From Stappia indica (lineage in GTDB: Bacteria; Pseudomonadota; Alphaproteobacteria; Rhizobiales; Stappiaceae): DNA of 64,000 nucleotides. The stretch is taken from positions 1 to 64,000 of the forward strand of contig NZ_JAIVMG010000016.1 of assembly GCF_020177335.1 (NCBI RefSeq), written 5' to 3'. Position 1 is the stretch's first letter. Each line of letters begins with the position of its first letter. This document shows, in pieces, positions 28,558 to 36,678 of this stretch. The position numbers were made by a program, and so were the translations under genes. Below the pieces are notes generated by a model. The model was not told the DNA's origin. It saw nothing but the letters and a program-made list of their open reading frames with translations, and did no database searches.

Positions 28558-29373
28558 CTATTGCTGGCTTTGCGCCGCCTCCCGGGTCACGGCCACCTCC
28601 ACATCCATGCCCTCGCCGGCGCCGCCCCTGCGAATGCCCCGGATCGGCGCGGCGGAGCGGGAATCGAGCCCTTGCGTCAGCCGCACGTAGCGATCGGTCG
28701 GGCAGATTCCGTTGGAGACGTCGAAGCCCGTCCAGCCGAGCCCGGGCAGGTGCACCTCGGCCCAGGCGTGATGGGCCTCGGATGCCTGCTCGTCCTCCAG
28801 CAGCAGATAGCCGGAGATGTAGCGGGCCGGCAGTCCGGCGCACCGCGCGGCGGCGATGAAGATATGGGCGTGGTCCTGGCAGACACCTTCGCCGGCGGCC
28901 AGCGCCTCGGCACCGGAGGTGTCGACCTCTGTGACCCCGGTGCGATAGGCGACCTTGTCGCGGATCGCCTGCATCAAGGCATGGCAGCCGGCAAGGGCGT
29001 CGTCGCCGGTGGCAAACCGGGCGAGCGTACGAATGGCGGCGCTGGCTTCGGTGAGCGGGGTGAAGCGCAGGAACACCATGTCCGGCGCCGGGCAGGGGAT
29101 GTCGCCGACGACACCGGCGCGGTCCTGGGTCTCGATGGTGCCCTCGACGGCGACCTCCAACTCGCTCACCGGGTCGCGGTGGCTGACCACATGCACCAGA
29201 TTGCCGAAGGCGTCGGTGTAATGGGCAGCCGTGTCCATGCCCGGCGCGTCGATCCGCCAGGACAGGACCGCCTGTCCGGGGAAGGTGGGCGGGGTCAGGC
29301 GCAATTGCTGGACCATATGCGCGAGCGGATGGTCGTAGCGGTAGCGAGTGAGGTGCTTCACGACGAGACGCAT
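28558..29373 (-). CDS. Transglutaminase-like cysteine protease/ligase (Anbu cluster)
   Basis: Transglutaminase-fold protein of 271 residues. An N-terminal beta domain (MRLVVKHLTRYRYDHPL) is followed by the catalytic core: Cys in GEGVCQDHAH (about residue 167), His in SEAHHAWAEV (about 205) and Asp in GWTGFDVSNG (about 220). The start at 29373 is the family start; an earlier in-frame ATG at 29454 would add 27 unrelated residues. It is 37 nt downstream of the alpha-E gene. Proposed roles of such proteins include peptide-bond cleavage or formation on the product of the ATP-grasp partner; not proven. Confidence 0.9.
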   Translation of the reverse strand: MRLVVKHLTRYRYDHPLAHMVQQLRLTPPTFPGQAVLSWRIDAPGMDTAAHYTDAFGNLVHVVSHRDPVSELEVAVEGTIETQDRAGVVGDIPCPAPDMVFLRFTPLTEASAAIRTLARFATGDDALAGCHALMQAIRDKVAYRTGVTEVDTSGAEALAAGEGVCQDHAHIFIAAARCAGLPARYISGYLLLEDEQASEAHHAWAEVHLPGLGWTGFDVSNGICPTDRYVRLTQGLDSRSAAPIRGIRRGGAGEGMDVEVAVTREAAQSQQ

Positions 29374-29410
29374 GGCGCGGCGGCCTCCGAAGGTTGTCTG
29401 ACGCGATCTC

Positions 29411-30358
29411 TCAGGCGAAATGATAATCCGCTGCAAGCTGGGTGCCGAGCGCATTGTTGCGGGTGATCATGTCGGTCAGGAACTCGTGCAGGCCCTCCTG
29501 AAAGATCTCGCGCATCGTTCCCTTGCCAAGCAGGGCTGCGGTTGCGGTGGCCATCTCATGGCTGGGCGGGTGTTCGCCATAGCGCTGGGCGAGCGCTTCG
29601 GCGCTCTCCTCGATCCAGTCGTAGCAATAGGCGAGCGAGCGCGGCATCTCCTTGCGCAGGATCAGGAACTCGGCAACGTTGAACGGGCGGATATGGGCAT
29701 CGCGATAGGCGTGCCGGTAGCTGCGATGGGCGGAGACCGAGCGCAGGATCGTCGACCATTGGTAGCGGTCGAGGCTGCCGCCGATCATCTCGTTGTCCGG
29801 CAGCAGGATCCAGTATTTCACATCGAGGATGCGGGCGGTGTTGTCGGCCCGCTCGATGAAGGTGCCGAACTGGGAAAAGTGATAGCCCTCGTTGCGCATC
29901 AGCGTGCCGAGAAGGGCGCCGCGATACAGCATGGAGCGCTGCTTGATCCAACTGAGGAAGTCCGGCAGCCGGTCATCGCTCATGTGCTGCGGGCGCACCT
30001 CCATGAACTCGATGTAGGTGGTGTTGATGCTCTCCCACATCTCGCCGGTGATGGCGGTGCGCACGGAGCGGGCGTTGTTGCGCGCCGCCTCGATGCAGGA
30101 GCGCACCGAGGAGGGATTGTCCGGGTCGAACAGCATGTGCAGCATGACCGCCCGCTTGTTGATCTCGTCATGCTTGGCAAAGAAACGGCTTTCGCAGCCG
30201 GCGCTGACCAGGGTGGAGCGCCAGTCGTCGGCGGCGTCCTGGCCGAGGCGCGGGGTCATGGCGATGCGGTAGCCGACCTCCAGCAGCCGCGCCATGTTCT
30301 CGGCGCGCTCGTTGTAGCGGGAGGTCCAGAAGAGAGAAGCAGCGGTGCGCCCGAGCAT
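29411..30358 (-). CDS. Alpha-E domain protein (DUF403)
   Basis: All-helical protein of 315 residues named after its conserved glutamates. The start MLGRTAASLFWTSRYNERAE at 30358 is the family N-terminus; the frame is open much further upstream, through the neighbouring gene, but out of register with it. Conserved stretches are ENMARLLEVGYRI, RSVRTAITGEMWESINTTY and FIERADNTARILDVKYW. Five nt separate it from the ATP-grasp stop, implying coupled translation. No biochemical activity is established; it co-occurs with circularly permuted ATP-grasp enzymes. Confidence 0.92.
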   Translation of the reverse strand: MLGRTAASLFWTSRYNERAENMARLLEVGYRIAMTPRLGQDAADDWRSTLVSAGCESRFFAKHDEINKRAVMLHMLFDPDNPSSVRSCIEAARNNARSVRTAITGEMWESINTTYIEFMEVRPQHMSDDRLPDFLSWIKQRSMLYRGALLGTLMRNEGYHFSQFGTFIERADNTARILDVKYWILLPDNEMIGGSLDRYQWSTILRSVSAHRSYRHAYRDAHIRPFNVAEFLILRKEMPRSLAYCYDWIEESAEALAQRYGEHPPSHEMATATAALLGKGTMREIFQEGLHEFLTDMITRNNALGTQLAADYHFA

Positions 30359-30363
30359 GGTCG

Positions 30364-31785
30364 TCAGTCCTCCAGTACCCAGGTGTCCTTGGTGCCGCCG
30401 CCCTGGCTCGAATTGACCACCAGCGAGCCCTTCTTCAGCGCAACGCGGGTGAGGCCGCCGGGGGTGATGCGCACCTTGTCGCCGACAAGCACATAGGGGC
30501 GCAGGTCCACATGGCGCGGCGCCAGCCCGGAGGCCACATGGGTCGGGCAGGCGGAGAGCGCGAGCGTCGGCTGGGCGATGTAGTTGCCCGGTCTTGCCTT
30601 CAGCCGCCGGGTGAACTCGGCAAGCTCGCGTTTGGAGGCGGTCGGGCCGATCAGCATGCCGTAGCCGCCCGAACCGTGCACCTCCTTGACCACCAGCTCC
30701 GGCAGGTGGGCGAGCACATGGGCGAGCTCTTCCGGCTTGGCGCAGTTCCAGGTCGGCACGTTCTTCAGGATCGGCTTCTGGCCGGTGTAGAACTCGATGA
30801 TGTCCGGCACATAGGCATAGATCGCCTTGTCGTCGGCAATGCCGGTTCCCGGCGCGTTGCAGATGGTGACATTGCCCGCGCGATAGGCATCGAACAGGCC
30901 CGGAACGCCCAGCATGCTGTCGGGGCGGAAGGTGAGAGGGTCGAGGAAGGCATCGTCGATGCGCCGGTAGATCACATGCACCTGTTCCGGCGCCCGGGTG
31001 GTGCGCATGAACACCTTGCCGGCCTCGACGAAGAGGTCCCGCGCCTCGCACAGCTCCACCCCCATGGAATCGGCCAGGAAGGCATGTTCGAAATAGGCGG
31101 AGTTGAAGATGCCGGGGGTCAGCACGCAGACGGTCGGTTCGCTGTCGCAATTGGACGGGGCGACGCTCTCCAGCGTTTCGCGCAACAGCTCCGGATAATG
31201 CTCGATCGGCGCGACCCGGTTCTGCTGGAACAGCTCCGGGAACATCCGCATCATGGTCTCCCGGTTTTCCAGCATGTAGGACACGCCGGAGGGAGTACGG
31301 GTGTTGTCCTCCAGAACGTAGAAATCCTCCTCGTTCACCCGCACCAGATCCGTGCCGATAATATGGGCATAGACCCGCCGGGGCGGGGTGAAGCCGATCA
31401 TTTCCGGCAGGAAGGCCTCGTTCTGGATCACCAGATCGGCGGGAATGCGCCCGGCGCGAATGATTTCCTGCCGGTGGTAGATGTCATGCAGGAAGGCATT
31501 GAGCGCGCGGACCCGCTGGTCGATGCCGGCGGAAAGGCGGCGCCACTCGCTGGCGGAGAGGATGCGGGGAATGATGTCGAAGGGGATCAGCCGTTCGGTC
31601 GCCTCGGCGGTGCCATAGACCGCGAAGGTGATGCCAAGGCGGCGGAAGATGGTCTCCGCCTCCCGGCTTTTCTTGCGCATCAGGCTCGGGCTTTGCGTCT
31701 CGAACCAGTTGGCAAGCTGGCGATAGGGCGCGCGCGGCGTGCCATCGGCTGCGAGCATTTCGTTGAAGATACCGGTCTGCTCCAT
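30364..31785 (-). CDS. Circularly permuted ATP-grasp type 2 protein
   Basis: Predicted carboxylate-amine ligase (amidoligase family, DUF404/DUF407) of 473 residues. Conserved blocks are FDIIPRILSASEWRRLSAGI (about 69-88), VRVNEEDFYVLEDNTRTPSG (about 148-167), CNAPGTGIADDKAIYAYVPD (about 314-333), the lysine/glycine loop VVKEVHGSGGYGMLIGP (about 365-381) and VVNSSQGGGTKDTWVLED at the C-terminus. GGAGGG lies 4 nt before ATG 31785. It is first gene of the Anbu cluster and probably makes or extends a small peptide or tag, by analogy with other ATP-grasp ligases. Confidence 0.93.
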   Translation of the reverse strand: MEQTGIFNEMLAADGTPRAPYRQLANWFETQSPSLMRKKSREAETIFRRLGITFAVYGTAEATERLIPFDIIPRILSASEWRRLSAGIDQRVRALNAFLHDIYHRQEIIRAGRIPADLVIQNEAFLPEMIGFTPPRRVYAHIIGTDLVRVNEEDFYVLEDNTRTPSGVSYMLENRETMMRMFPELFQQNRVAPIEHYPELLRETLESVAPSNCDSEPTVCVLTPGIFNSAYFEHAFLADSMGVELCEARDLFVEAGKVFMRTTRAPEQVHVIYRRIDDAFLDPLTFRPDSMLGVPGLFDAYRAGNVTICNAPGTGIADDKAIYAYVPDIIEFYTGQKPILKNVPTWNCAKPEELAHVLAHLPELVVKEVHGSGGYGMLIGPTASKRELAEFTRRLKARPGNYIAQPTLALSACPTHVASGLAPRHVDLRPYVLVGDKVRITPGGLTRVALKKGSLVVNSSQGGGTKDTWVLED

Positions 31786-32035
31786 CGTCCCTCCGCTTGC
31801 TCGCCGCTCCTGAGGAGCTGGTTCCGGACCGCCAGAGGCGGAGCCCCGCGTCGGCGGCAGGGCTCATGCTGGCAAGGCCCGGGCCGGGCACCAAGTCCGA
31901 ATTTGCGTCAAGGCGTGACCGTTTTCGCGCCACGCCTTCCCCGAAGTCCTTCCCCCTCGACCATAGCGGCGAGAGAGCGGAGGTCAAATTGCATCATGAA
32001 AGTGCCGCACGCCTGCCGTGCGGTCCGGTGCGTGC
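31786..32035. other. Spacer upstream of the Anbu cluster
   Basis: 250 bp without a credible gene. It should contain the promoter of the ATP-grasp gene on the minus strand. The only structure seen is a small hairpin GCTCC-TGA-GGAGC at 31806-31818, about 20 nt before the ATG, overlapping the leader. Confidence 0.5.
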
Positions 32036-32380
32036 TCAGTCCCGCTCAAAAGGGCGGAACAGCGGCGTCTCGCACTCGAAGCCGACCACGCATTGCGGCG
32101 TGTCGCGTGTCGCGGCCACCGCCGGCCGGATTGCCTCCCAGCGGTCGCACCAGCGAATACCGGCGACGAACCGCTTGTAGGTGTAGCGCCCGGTGGTCAT
32201 GACAACCGCGCCATTGCGGGTGACCATCGCTTGGGCCTCGGCGCAGGACATGCGGCGAAGATCCGGCCGGGCGGCCTCCGCCGGTGCGCTCATCTGCAGA
32301 AGCCCGAGGCCCAGAGCCAGGGAGAGCAGGGGCGCCTGGATCCATTTGTCTGCCCGTATTGTTGCGCGTTGCCCGTCCAT
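32036..32380 (-). CDS. Small secreted cysteine-containing protein, function unknown
   Basis: A 114-residue protein with a signal peptide (hydrophobic run about residues 17-33, likely cleavage after APAEA near 36). The mature part begins RPDLRRMSCAEAQAMVTRNG and has four cysteines (about residues 46, 77, 97 and 103), suggesting two disulfides; TGRYTYKRFV and TRDTPQCVVGFEC are the most family-like segments. Similar short secreted proteins are widespread in Hyphomicrobiales without assigned function. It is 250 nt upstream of the ATP-grasp gene on the same strand, so linkage to the Anbu cluster is possible but not shown. Confidence 0.8.
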   Translation of the reverse strand: MDGQRATIRADKWIQAPLLSLALGLGLLQMSAPAEAARPDLRRMSCAEAQAMVTRNGAVVMTTGRYTYKRFVAGIRWCDRWEAIRPAVAATRDTPQCVVGFECETPLFRPFERD

Positions 32381-32683
32381 TGGCCGACCCTCCGCTTGGG
32401 TTATCGTTGTCCGTTGTCAGCGTTCAGATGTAGCATTTTTGCAAGCGCCTGAGAACCAAACGCCTTTCGCGGCGCCGTTGCCATCGGCGCGCCCAGCGTC
32501 GGGCGGGGCCCGCAGACAGACAGAGGCGGGAAGCGCGCTCCGGGCCTGTCGCCATCGTCGGGGCTGGGGCCCTGGTTTTCGGGAATGTGAATTTATTAAC
32601 CGTATAACTTTATGAAATAACTGGAGATTATCAATTATATTGACTGGAACGTAAACGTCATGCATCGTGATCCTGGAGGTGTC
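32381..32683. other. Divergent promoter region, secreted protein / MerR regulator
   Basis: 303 bp with no gene. The right part (about 32590-32640) is distinctly AT-rich and leads into the palindromic operator at 32641-32660 and the ribosome site of the MerR gene. Nothing else recognisable is seen in 32381-32590. Confidence 0.6.
32641..32660 (+). promoter_or_regulatory. LiuR-type operator upstream of the MerR gene
   Basis: TGACTGGAACGTAAACGTCA, palindromic as TGAC-N4-ACGT-N4-GTCA. With the preceding ATTATAT and T it matches the sequence at 41455-41481 at all but one base over 27 nt. Similar ACGTAAACGTCA boxes are known as targets of LiuR, the MerR-family regulator of branched-chain amino-acid degradation. 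Position suggests autoregulation. Confidence 0.8.
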
Positions 32684-33115
32684 ATGCAGACCTATTATAC
32701 GATCACTCAGCTGACACAGGAATTCGGCGTGACGACACGCACCTTGCGTTTCTACGAGGCGGAAGGCTTCCTGAAGCCGCAGCGGCGCGGACGGCAACGG
32801 CTTTACCGGCCGGGTGACCGCACCCGGCTGAAGCTGATCCTGCGTGGCAAGCGCCTCGGTTTCTCGCTGGCGGAAATCCGCGACATCATCACCATGTACG
32901 ACAAGGCGCCGGGCGAGGCGGGGCAGTTGCATCTGTTGTTGCAGCGGATCGAGGCCCGCCGGGCGGAACTTTGCGAAAAGCGGCACGACATCGAGCTGAC
33001 CCTCTCCGAGCTTGACGAGGTGGAGGCGGGTTGCCGGGCGCGTCTGGCGCAGCTCGGGCCGACCGGCGATCTGTTCGCCCATGCCGAGGCGCCCGCCGAG
33101 GGCGAGGACACATGA
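32684..33115 (+). CDS. liuR: MerR-family regulator, probable LiuR
   Basis: Transcription factor of 143 residues from ATG 32684, with GGAGG at 32675-32679; an in-frame ATG at 32660 would add 8 residues. The winged helix-turn-helix has YTITQLTQEFGVTTRTLRFY (about residues 4-23) and GRQRLYRPGDRTRLKLILRG; a dimerising coiled coil covers about 85-120. There is no Cys-rich metal loop, consistent with an acyl-CoA-sensing rather than metal-sensing member. The neighbouring isovaleryl-CoA dehydrogenase and the operator shared with the carboxylase genes support LiuR. Confidence 0.88.
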   Translation: MQTYYTITQLTQEFGVTTRTLRFYEAEGFLKPQRRGRQRLYRPGDRTRLKLILRGKRLGFSLAEIRDIITMYDKAPGEAGQLHLLLQRIEARRAELCEKRHDIELTLSELDEVEAGCRARLAQLGPTGDLFAHAEAPAEGEDT

Positions 33116-33257
33116 GCCCGGCCGTGCTGCCTGTCGATCTGCGATTTCCCACTGAAACGGCTCAAACCGGCGCGGGGCGGCCGGCTTGTCGCCGCCGGTC
33201 CTTGCGCAGCCTTTGCGCTGGCCGGTCACGACGATTGATCCGCCCCGGCATCTTTTT

Positions 33258-33300
33258 CACTGCCAGGAGATTTTTCAATGATTTGCGATGACCTTCCCGT
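33258..33300 (+). repeat. Duplicated translation-initiation region, copy 1 (thioesterase)
   Basis: From CACTG through the ribosome site and the first 8 codons, this sequence closely matches 33766-33807 in front of the next gene, with one 1-nt indel and a 13-nt identical run ATGACCTTCCCGT (33288-33300 and 33795-33807). Confidence 0.75.
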
Positions 33301-33745
33301 TGCCACTTTCGAGCCGCGCGATCCGGACTGGGCCGCGCGGGTGCGGACCGGCGTTGCCCGCCAGGCCTTCATGACGACCCTGGGGGCGGAGATCGCCGCG
33401 CTGGCGCCGGGGGCGGTCGATCTTCAGACCGGCTTTGCCGAGGGGCTGACCCAGCAGCACGGCTTTTTCCATGCCGGCGTAACCACCTCGCTGGCCGACA
33501 GCGCGGCGGGCTACGCGGCGCTGTCGCTGTTCGCGCCGGGGTTCGGCGTGCTGACCAGCGAGTTCAAGATGAACCTGCTCAACCCGGCACGGGGGCGCCG
33601 GCTTGTCGCCAGGGGGCGGGTGATCAAGCCCGGCCGGACGCTGACGGTTGCCGCCTCCGATGTCTACGGGATCGACGACGACGGCGAGGTGCATGTCGCC
33701 ACCGGTCTCTTCACCCTGATCGCAATGGAAGGCCTGGGCGATTGA
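33278..33745 (+). CDS. PaaI-type hotdog thioesterase
   Basis: Predicted acyl-CoA thioesterase of 155 residues. The hotdog core shows LTQQHGFFHAGVTTSLADSA, with the HG..HGG-like catalytic loop, followed by GYAALSLFAPG and EFKMNLLNPARG. Start ATG 33278 has AGGAGA at 33265-33270. Its first residues, MICDDLPVATF, look borrowed from the neighbouring dehydrogenase ([11 protein letters not shown]); normal relatives begin close to EPRDPDW. Placement in the leucine locus suggests release of a stalled branched acyl-CoA. Exact substrate unknown. Confidence 0.85.
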   Translation: MICDDLPVATFEPRDPDWAARVRTGVARQAFMTTLGAEIAALAPGAVDLQTGFAEGLTQQHGFFHAGVTTSLADSAAGYAALSLFAPGFGVLTSEFKMNLLNPARGRRLVARGRVIKPGRTLTVAASDVYGIDDDGEVHVATGLFTLIAMEGLGD

Positions 33746-33765
33746 TCCGCACCGGCTGCCTCTCT

Positions 33766-33807
33766 CACTGTCTGGAGTTCTTCGATGATCCGCAATGACC
33801 TTCCCGT
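33766..33807 (+). repeat. Duplicated translation-initiation region, copy 2 (dehydrogenase)
   Basis: Partner of the copy at 33258-33300. The encoded residues fit the acyl-CoA dehydrogenase family here, so this copy is probably the source. Confidence 0.75.
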
Positions 33808-34960
33808 CTTCAACTTCGATCTTGGCGACACCGCGGACATGCTGCGCGACAGCGTGCGCGCCTTTTCGCAGGATGCCATCGCCCCGCTCGCCGAGCGCAT
33901 CGACAAGGAAGACTGGTTCCCGCGCGCCGAGCTGTGGACGGCGATGGGCGATCTCGGCCTGCACGGCATCACCGTGGAGGAGGAATGGGGCGGTGCCGGG
34001 CTCGGCTATCTGGAGCATTGCGTGGCGATGGAGGAGGTCTCCCGCGCCTCCGCCTCGGTGGGGCTGAGCTACGGCGCCCACTCCAACCTTTGCGTCAACC
34101 AGTTGCGCCGCTGGGGCAACGACGCGCAGAAGACCCGGTATCTCGGCAAGCTGGTGTCGGGCGAGCATCTCGGCGCGCTGGCCATGTCCGAGCCCGGTGC
34201 CGGGTCGGATGTGGTGTCCATGAAGCTGAAGGCGGAGAAGCGCGGCGACCGCTATGTGCTCAACGGCACGAAGATGTGGATCACCAACGGGCCGGACGCG
34301 GACACGCTGATCATCTACGCCAAGACCGACCCGCAGGCGGGGCCGAAGGGCATCACTGCCTTCATCGTCGAGAAGACGTTCCCCGGCTTTTCCGTGGCGC
34401 AGAAGCTCGACAAGCTGGGCATGCGCGGTTCGGAAACCGGCGAGCTGGTGTTCCAGGATTGCGAGGTGCCCGAGGAAAACGTGCTCGGCAAGGTCGGCAA
34501 GGGCGTCAACGTCCTGATGTCCGGTCTCGACTACGAGCGCACGGTGCTGGCCGCCGGGTCGATCGGCATCATGCAGGCGGCGATGGATGTGGTGGTCCCT
34601 TACGTGCATGAGCGCCAGCAGTTCGGCAAGGCGATCGGCACCTTCCAGCTCGTTCAGGGCAAGATCGCCGACATGTATGTAACGATGAACGCCGCCCGGG
34701 CCTATGTCTATGCGGTGGCGCGGGCCTGCGACCGGGGCGAGACCACCCGCGAGGATGCGGCCGGGGCCATCCTGTTCGCTTCGGAAAAGGCGACCCAGGT
34801 GGCGCTCGATGCGATCCAGCTTCTGGGCGGCAACGGCTACATCAACGACTATGCCACCGGCCGGTTGCTGCGCGATGCCAAGCTTTACGAGATCGGCGCG
34901 GGCACCTCGGAGATCCGCCGCATGCTGATCGGCCGGGAACTGTTCGGCAAGACCGCCTGA
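33785..34960 (+). CDS. liuA: Isovaleryl-CoA dehydrogenase
   Basis: FAD enzyme oxidising isovaleryl-CoA to 3-methylcrotonyl-CoA, third step of leucine degradation, electrons passing to ETF. The 391 residues carry the acyl-CoA dehydrogenase signatures [20 protein letters not shown] (about 136-155), [18 protein letters not shown], and [20 protein letters not shown] near the C-terminus. The base Glu of isovaleryl-type enzymes is expected in the [17 protein letters not shown] segment (about 242-258), which is present. Assignment is strengthened by the adjacent MerR regulator and the carboxylase genes sharing its operator. Confidence 0.93.
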   Translation: MIRNDLPVFNFDLGDTADMLRDSVRAFSQDAIAPLAERIDKEDWFPRAELWTAMGDLGLHGITVEEEWGGAGLGYLEHCVAMEEVSRASASVGLSYGAHSNLCVNQLRRWGNDAQKTRYLGKLVSGEHLGALAMSEPGAGSDVVSMKLKAEKRGDRYVLNGTKMWITNGPDADTLIIYAKTDPQAGPKGITAFIVEKTFPGFSVAQKLDKLGMRGSETGELVFQDCEVPEENVLGKVGKGVNVLMSGLDYERTVLAAGSIGIMQAAMDVVVPYVHERQQFGKAIGTFQLVQGKIADMYVTMNAARAYVYAVARACDRGETTREDAAGAILFASEKATQVALDAIQLLGGNGYINDYATGRLLRDAKLYEIGAGTSEIRRMLIGRELFGKTA

Positions 34961-35087
34961 TTGGTCTTTCCGGCCGGAGGCGGCGGCAGGCCCTGGGCGA
35001 AACCTGTGCCGTTTGCCACCTCCGGCCTTGATCTTGGCGCTGCCGGCCCCCATTCAAGGGGGAACGAGGCAGTTCGGGATCCCTTTC

Positions 35088-35882
35088 ATGACACGCGTCA
35101 AGCGCCGGCTGGCGGCCATTCTGTGTGCCGACGTGGTGCAGTATTCCCGGCTGATGGAGCGGGACGAGGACGGCACGCTCGACCGGCTGCGCGGGTATCG
35201 TGAGGCCATCGGCGGGCTGGTGGCCGCGCGCGAGGGGCGGATCGTCAACACCTGGGGCGACGCGGTGATCGTCGAGTTCGCCTCGGTCGTCGAGGCGGTG
35301 CGTTGCGCCGCCGAGATCCAGGGCGAACTGGCCGAGCGCAACGCGGCGCTGCCGCCGGCCGAGCGCATGGTGTTCCGCATCGGCATCAACCTTGGCGACG
35401 TGATGGTCGAGGGCGATGACATCTATGGCGACGGGGTCAACATCGCCGCGCGGCTGCAGCAGGTCGCCGAGCCGGGCGGTATCGTCATTTCCGGCCCGGT
35501 TCACGATCAGGTCAAGTCGCGGCTCGCCATGGGCTTCGATGCGCTGGGCGTGCAAGCGGTGAAGAACATCTCCGATCCGGTGGCGACCTACAAGGTGCGG
35601 GTGGGCGGCGACAACGGCGGGGCGCAACTGGTGCCGGCCCCGGTCGGCGATGGGCCATCGCCGCAAGAACCGGCGGCAAGGCGACCGGCTCGTGAGGCCC
35701 TGCACGGGGTCGCCGCCTGGTATCGGGCGCAGCCCGGCCGGGTGCGCATGGCGCTTGGCGGCATTGGCTTCTTCTTCCTTCTGAACGCCATGTCCGGGCT
35801 GGGCACGCTTTGGTTCCAGTGGCCGTCCTTGCCCTTTCTGGCGATCCTCCTGCTTGGCGGATGGCGCCGGTTTCCTCGATGA
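35088..35882 (+). CDS. Class III adenylate/guanylate cyclase with C-terminal membrane segment
   Basis: Nucleotide cyclase of 264 residues from ATG 35088 (MTRVKRRLAAILCADVVQYS). Metal-binding Asp residues are in CADVVQYS and TWGDAVIVEF; the transition-state Asn/Arg pair is in DGVNIAARLQQVAEPG. Unusually the catalytic domain comes first and about 45 hydrophobic residues forming two membrane helices (about 212-258, GGIGFFFLLNAMSGLG and PSLPFLAILLLGG) come last, anchoring it to the inner membrane. No sensor domain is present, so regulation is unclear. Confidence 0.88.
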   Translation: MTRVKRRLAAILCADVVQYSRLMERDEDGTLDRLRGYREAIGGLVAAREGRIVNTWGDAVIVEFASVVEAVRCAAEIQGELAERNAALPPAERMVFRIGINLGDVMVEGDDIYGDGVNIAARLQQVAEPGGIVISGPVHDQVKSRLAMGFDALGVQAVKNISDPVATYKVRVGGDNGGAQLVPAPVGDGPSPQEPAARRPAREALHGVAAWYRAQPGRVRMALGGIGFFFLLNAMSGLGTLWFQWPSLPFLAILLLGGWRRFPR

Positions 35883-35891
35883 GGCCGCTTT

Positions 35892-35909
35892 TGCCGGGAT
35901 ATCCCGGCA
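35892..35909. repeat. Perfect 18-bp palindrome
   Basis: TGCCGGGATATCCCGGCA reads the same on both strands, 10 nt after the cyclase stop and 120 nt before the ClpP-like gene. With no loop it is a better protein-binding dyad than a hairpin terminator. Confidence 0.6.
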
Positions 35910-36030
35910 TGGAGTGGAAACCTTCTTGCGATAACCCCTTTGCCGCGCGGGCGCGCATCGCCTAAGTATGGGCAAAGGGCGTTGCCCGTTCGCGGCCGAT
36001 TCCCGTCTTCACAAGGAGCAGATCTTGCGC

Positions 36031-36645
36031 ATGACCAGCCAAACGACCAACGTGCCGAGCCGCCTCGACGAGGAGGACGACGACAAGACCAAGACGCAGC
36101 AGTCCATTCAGGTCGACAAGCATCTGTTCGAGGCACGCACGGTGCTCGTTACCGGCCCGATCAACCAGGAGCTGGCGCGCGACGTATGCACCCGTCTTCT
36201 GGCGATGGCGCAGGTGTCGAACGATCCGATCACCGTGATCGTCTCCTCGCCCGGCGGTCATGTGGAATCCGGCGACATGATCCACGACACCATCCGGTTC
36301 ATCGCGCCGGAAGTGCGGATCCTCGGCATGGGCTGGGTCGCCAGCGCCGGTGCGCTGATCTATGTGTCGGTGCCGAAGGAGCGGCGCTACTGCACGCCGA
36401 ACACCCGTTTCCTCCTGCATCAACCGTCCGGCGGTGCCGGCGGTCAGGCAACGGATATCGAGATCCAGGCACGCGAGATCCTGAAGATGCGCGACCGGCT
36501 GAACAAGATCTTCGCCGAGGCCACCGGCCAGCCGATGGAGCGGATCGAGAAGGACACCGACCGCGACTACTGGATGGGCCCGGACGAGGCGATGAGCTAC
36601 GGTCTCGTCGGCAAGATCGCGGCGTCGGTCTCCGAACTGGACTGA
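36031..36645 (+). CDS. ClpP-family serine protease, rhizobial paralogue
   Basis: Proteolytic subunit resembling ClpP. Nucleophile Ser in [15 protein letters not shown] (about residue 110), His in FLLHQPSGG (about 133) and an Asp in [14 protein letters not shown]. The motif around Ser lacks the GQAASMG form of housekeeping ClpP, and a charged N-terminal stretch ([12 protein letters not shown]) replaces the normal axial loop. No ClpX or tig gene is adjacent, so this is the second ClpP known from rhizobia. ATG 36031 is used; TTG 36025 has better spacing (6 nt) from AAGGAG and may be the real start. Length 204. Confidence 0.88.
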   Translation: MTSQTTNVPSRLDEEDDDKTKTQQSIQVDKHLFEARTVLVTGPINQELARDVCTRLLAMAQVSNDPITVIVSSPGGHVESGDMIHDTIRFIAPEVRILGMGWVASAGALIYVSVPKERRYCTPNTRFLLHQPSGGAGGQATDIEIQAREILKMRDRLNKIFAEATGQPMERIEKDTDRDYWMGPDEAMSYGLVGKIAASVSELD

Positions 36646-36678
36646 TCCGGGCCGAGGGCCTGATAACACACTAAACCA

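Noticed and set aside
27689-28843. 384-residue form of Anbu with a long N-terminal extension
   Set aside because: Anbu needs an N-terminal Thr exposed after Met removal, which fits only the start at 28420; the extension is the shadow of the transglutaminase gene.
29411-31150. Single 579-residue fusion of alpha-E with an upstream domain
   Set aside because: The upstream part is in a different frame from the ATP-grasp gene that occupies the same DNA; only the part from 30358 matches alpha-E.
34961-35087. Mobile element border as cause of the split leucine locus
   Set aside because: No transposase, terminal inverted repeat, target duplication or tRNA-type attachment site was found at either edge.
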